In this document: in pieces, positions 62,311-64,000 of the stretch | Layout of the letters: every line of letters begins with the position of its first letter | Position numbering within the stretch: position 1 is the first letter of the stretch | Source of the DNA: an uncultured Paracoccaceae bacterium | Lineage (GTDB): Bacteria; Pseudomonadota; Alphaproteobacteria; Rhodobacterales; Rhodobacteraceae | Length of the DNA stretch: 64,000 nt | Assembly (NCBI GenBank): GCA_951812615.1 | Contig: CATOSU010000007.1 | Location: 412,680-476,679, forward strand | Direction of reading: 5' to 3' | Notes under the pieces: model-generated | What the model was told of the DNA's origin: nothing | Databases searched by the model: none | What the model saw: only the letters and a program-made list of their open reading frames with translations | Program-made: the position numbers and the translations under genes

Positions 62311-63671
62311 GCGCCCGCCCCGGCGGCCCGCCCGAGCGTGACCGCCGCCAGCAGGCCGTTGCCGCTGAGATAACCGCTGTCGCCCGTGCCGGACACGCCA
62401 CAGGCCGCCCCGCCGCCGGCAAACAGGTTGGAAAACCCGCGGCCATCGGGCCGCAGGACCCGCGCCGCACCATCGGTGCGCAGCCCGCCCTGCGTGTGAA
62501 ACAGGGCCCCGGTCACCCGCACCCCGCAATAGGGCGCCCGCAGGGTCCGGCCCGGGAATTCCCGCCCGAATGCATCCCGCCCGCGCACCGGCAGCCCTGC
62601 TGCCGTGGCGCTCAGCGCCTCGGGCGGCAAGCCCAGCATCACCGCCAGCTGCGGCAGCGACCCCGCCTCGCGCACGGCGCCCAGCGCCTCGGCCTCGCGG
62701 AAATCCGCGAACTGGCGCGCGACCGCGGCAATGCGGCTGTCGAAAATGGCAAAGGCTTCGCCTCCCGGCTGGGCCAGGACCGCGCGTGCTGCTTCCGAAT
62801 AGCCCTGGCTTTCGTCCCAGAACCGGTGACCATGGCGGTTGACCTGAAATCCGCCTTCGGCAATCACCGCCCAGCTGATCAGAATGCCGTGCGGATGGGC
62901 AACGTTGCCATGCCCCTGATATGCGCCCATATGAGCCACATCCGCACCCAGCGCGCGGCCCCACTGCACCGCCTCGCCCCGGTTGCCGTCATGACCAAAC
63001 CAAAGCGCGGCGCTGATCTCCGGCATGTGGCGGGCCACCATCTCCCGGTTCCCGCCGAACCCGTTGCAGGCGAGGATCAGTTTCCGGCAGCCGATGGTTT
63101 CGCTTGCGCCATCCTGCATGTGCACGGATATCCCGGCCACCTCTTCGCCCGCGTGAAACACCGTCACGGCCCGTCGCCCACAGATGATGTCGATGCCCTG
63201 CTGTTCGCAGGCCGCCCGCAGCGCATCGACCAGCTCCAGCCCGGACCGGGACGGCAAACCGTGCATCCTGCGGCGGGAATGGCCGGGATAATCGAAATCG
63301 GTGACAACAGAAAGCGGCAGGCCATGCCGTTCCGCCAGCCAGTCCACCGCCGGCCCGGACTGTTGCGCCATTGCCCGGACCAGCGCCGGGTCGTTCTGCT
63401 CGCCGGCCTTGGCCTGAATATCGGCGGCAAACAGCGCTGCACTGTCCTCAATCCCGGCGTCGCGCTGACATTGCGTGCCCGCCGCGGGGATCAGCCCGGC
63501 CGACAGTGCCGTGGATCCGCGCGGCACCGGGTCGGCCTCGATCACCAGCGGCACCTGTCCGGCCTCGGCGGCTGCAAGCGCCGCCACCAGACCGCAGGCG
63601 CCGGCCCCGACAATAAGTGTTTCTGATGAAAGATCAAAACACTCCGGCGCGACCCTGATGTCAGCCATCAT
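62307..63671 (-). CDS. FAD-dependent oxidoreductase (fumarate reductase / tricarballylate dehydrogenase type)
   Basis: 454 residues. FAD motif LIVGAGACGLVAALAAAEAG, C-terminal LFAGGGAACGVSGTGDSGYLSGNGLL. Catalytic His/Arg region HGLPSRSGLELVDAL. Belongs to the soluble fumarate-reductase-like flavoproteins that oxidise or reduce small carboxylates. The ATG at 63668 is an equal alternative start. It overlaps the upstream PEP-mutase-type gene by 11 bases, so both likely act on the same carboxylate. Confidence 0.85.
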   Translation of the reverse strand: MMADIRVAPECFDLSSETLIVGAGACGLVAALAAAEAGQVPLVIEADPVPRGSTALSAGLIPAAGTQCQRDAGIEDSAALFAADIQAKAGEQNDPALVRAMAQQSGPAVDWLAERHGLPLSVVTDFDYPGHSRRRMHGLPSRSGLELVDALRAACEQQGIDIICGRRAVTVFHAGEEVAGISVHMQDGASETIGCRKLILACNGFGGNREMVARHMPEISAALWFGHDGNRGEAVQWGRALGADVAHMGAYQGHGNVAHPHGILISWAVIAEGGFQVNRHGHRFWDESQGYSEAARAVLAQPGGEAFAIFDSRIAAVARQFADFREAEALGAVREAGSLPQLAVMLGLPPEALSATAAGLPVRGRDAFGREFPGRTLRAPYCGVRVTGALFHTQGGLRTDGAARVLRPDGRGFSNLFAGGGAACGVSGTGDSGYLSGNGLLAAVTLGRAAGAGA

Positions 63672-64000
63672 AGTCTCTGGCCCGGGCCAGCAGCGCGTCG
63701 GTTCCGATCATTTCGTTCAGCCCGGCAAAGTCGAACATGCGGTCGCGGAACGGGTCTGTGGTGCCGTGTTCTGCGAGGCTGGCGTAAAAATCCTGCATCG
63801 TCCGCCCCAGCGCCCGCACGATCCCGCCGGGGTAAATCGCGATGGAAAACCCCAGCCCCTGCAGATCTCCGGCACCCGAAATCGGCGTGTCCCCGCCCTC
63901 GACCATGTTGGCCAGCAACGGAACCCGGCCGGCAAACCGGTCGGCGATCTGCTGCATCTGATCCAGACTGCGCGGTGCTTCTATGAACAATACATCTGCC
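63661..64000 (-). CDS. Isocitrate lyase/PEP mutase family protein (5' end cut)
   Basis: C-terminal 113 residues are visible; the frame continues past the right edge with Ala-Asp-Val before FIEAPRS, so the start is outside. The segment FIEAPRSLDQMQQIADRF followed by LLANMVEGGDTP is the beta-strand/metal part of the isocitrate lyase/phosphonomutase superfamily (2-methylisocitrate lyase, oxaloacetate decarboxylase, carboxyPEP mutase types). It precedes and overlaps the flavoprotein gene. Confidence 0.88.
   Translation of the reverse strand, partial: ADVLFIEAPRSLDQMQQIADRFAGRVPLLANMVEGGDTPISGAGDLQGLGFSIAIYPGGIVRALGRTMQDFYASLAEHGTTDPFRDRMFDFAGLNEMIGTDALLARARDYDG

Overview
This window looks like a chromosomal segment of an alphaproteobacterium of the order Rhodobacterales (Roseobacter-type). 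The evidence is the high GC content, the dense operons with many ATGA/GTGA start-stop overlaps, a gene cluster colinear with the Rhodobacter capsulatus gene transfer agent (RcGTA), a pyruvate dehydrogenase E1-beta with its own lipoyl domain, and short GC-rich palindromic repeats between genes.

Layout. (a) 1-4802: a sugar-type ABC transporter (binding protein cut by the window edge, two permeases, ATPase). (b) 4808-17372: a divergent catabolic locus. Leftward run a TetR/BetI-type regulator, an enolase-superfamily enzyme with a complete mandelate-racemase-type active site, an RraA-like aldolase and an APH-fold kinase. Rightward run a Pot-type ABC transporter, a trimethylamine-dehydrogenase-like flavoprotein, a Rieske oxygenase of the carnitine/betaine type and an MttB-like protein. 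A perfect 18-bp palindrome (8574-8591) lies in the divergent promoter. The locus looks like an inducible pathway that imports and demethylates a quaternary or N-methylated amine, substrate unknown. (c) 17373-35068: tRNA-Leu(CAA), DedA/YqaA and DsbB-like membrane proteins, a FAS1-RTX secreted protein, an HNH nuclease, RluE-like pseudouridine synthase, two cyclophilins, phosphoglycerate kinase, class I aldolase, an FtsB-like protein, the pyruvate dehydrogenase operon (with a VOC-family gene inside), an AhpD-like protein, CysE, a DksA-type zinc finger protein and a NUDIX hydrolase.

(d) 34989-47571, minus strand: a GTA structural cluster from portal to host-specificity protein, in RcGTA order. 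The terminase genes that normally open the cluster are not here; a flavoprotein gene takes that position. (e) 47747-64000: flavoprotein dehydrogenase, TPM-domain protein coupled to a class III nucleotide cyclase/TPR protein, an amidinotransferase of the arginine:glycine type, the mgtE-fcl-ymdB-eamA-SLC13 minus-strand series, guanine deaminase, a sulfotransferase-like protein, and a flavoprotein/PEP-mutase-type pair cut by the right edge.

The most interesting system is the amine catabolism locus in (b). Its enzymes keep recognisable catalytic residues but the flavoprotein's substrate pocket differs from trimethylamine dehydrogenase, and the expected oxygenase reductase and corrinoid protein are absent. 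Second are the terminase-less GTA cluster and several small DNA elements: paired CTTTCAAAG-core hairpins between convergent genes, a family of CTTCTTCTGTTTTCAAATACC elements, a hairpin that buries the ribosome binding site of the AhpD-like gene, and an inverted repeat before pdhA.
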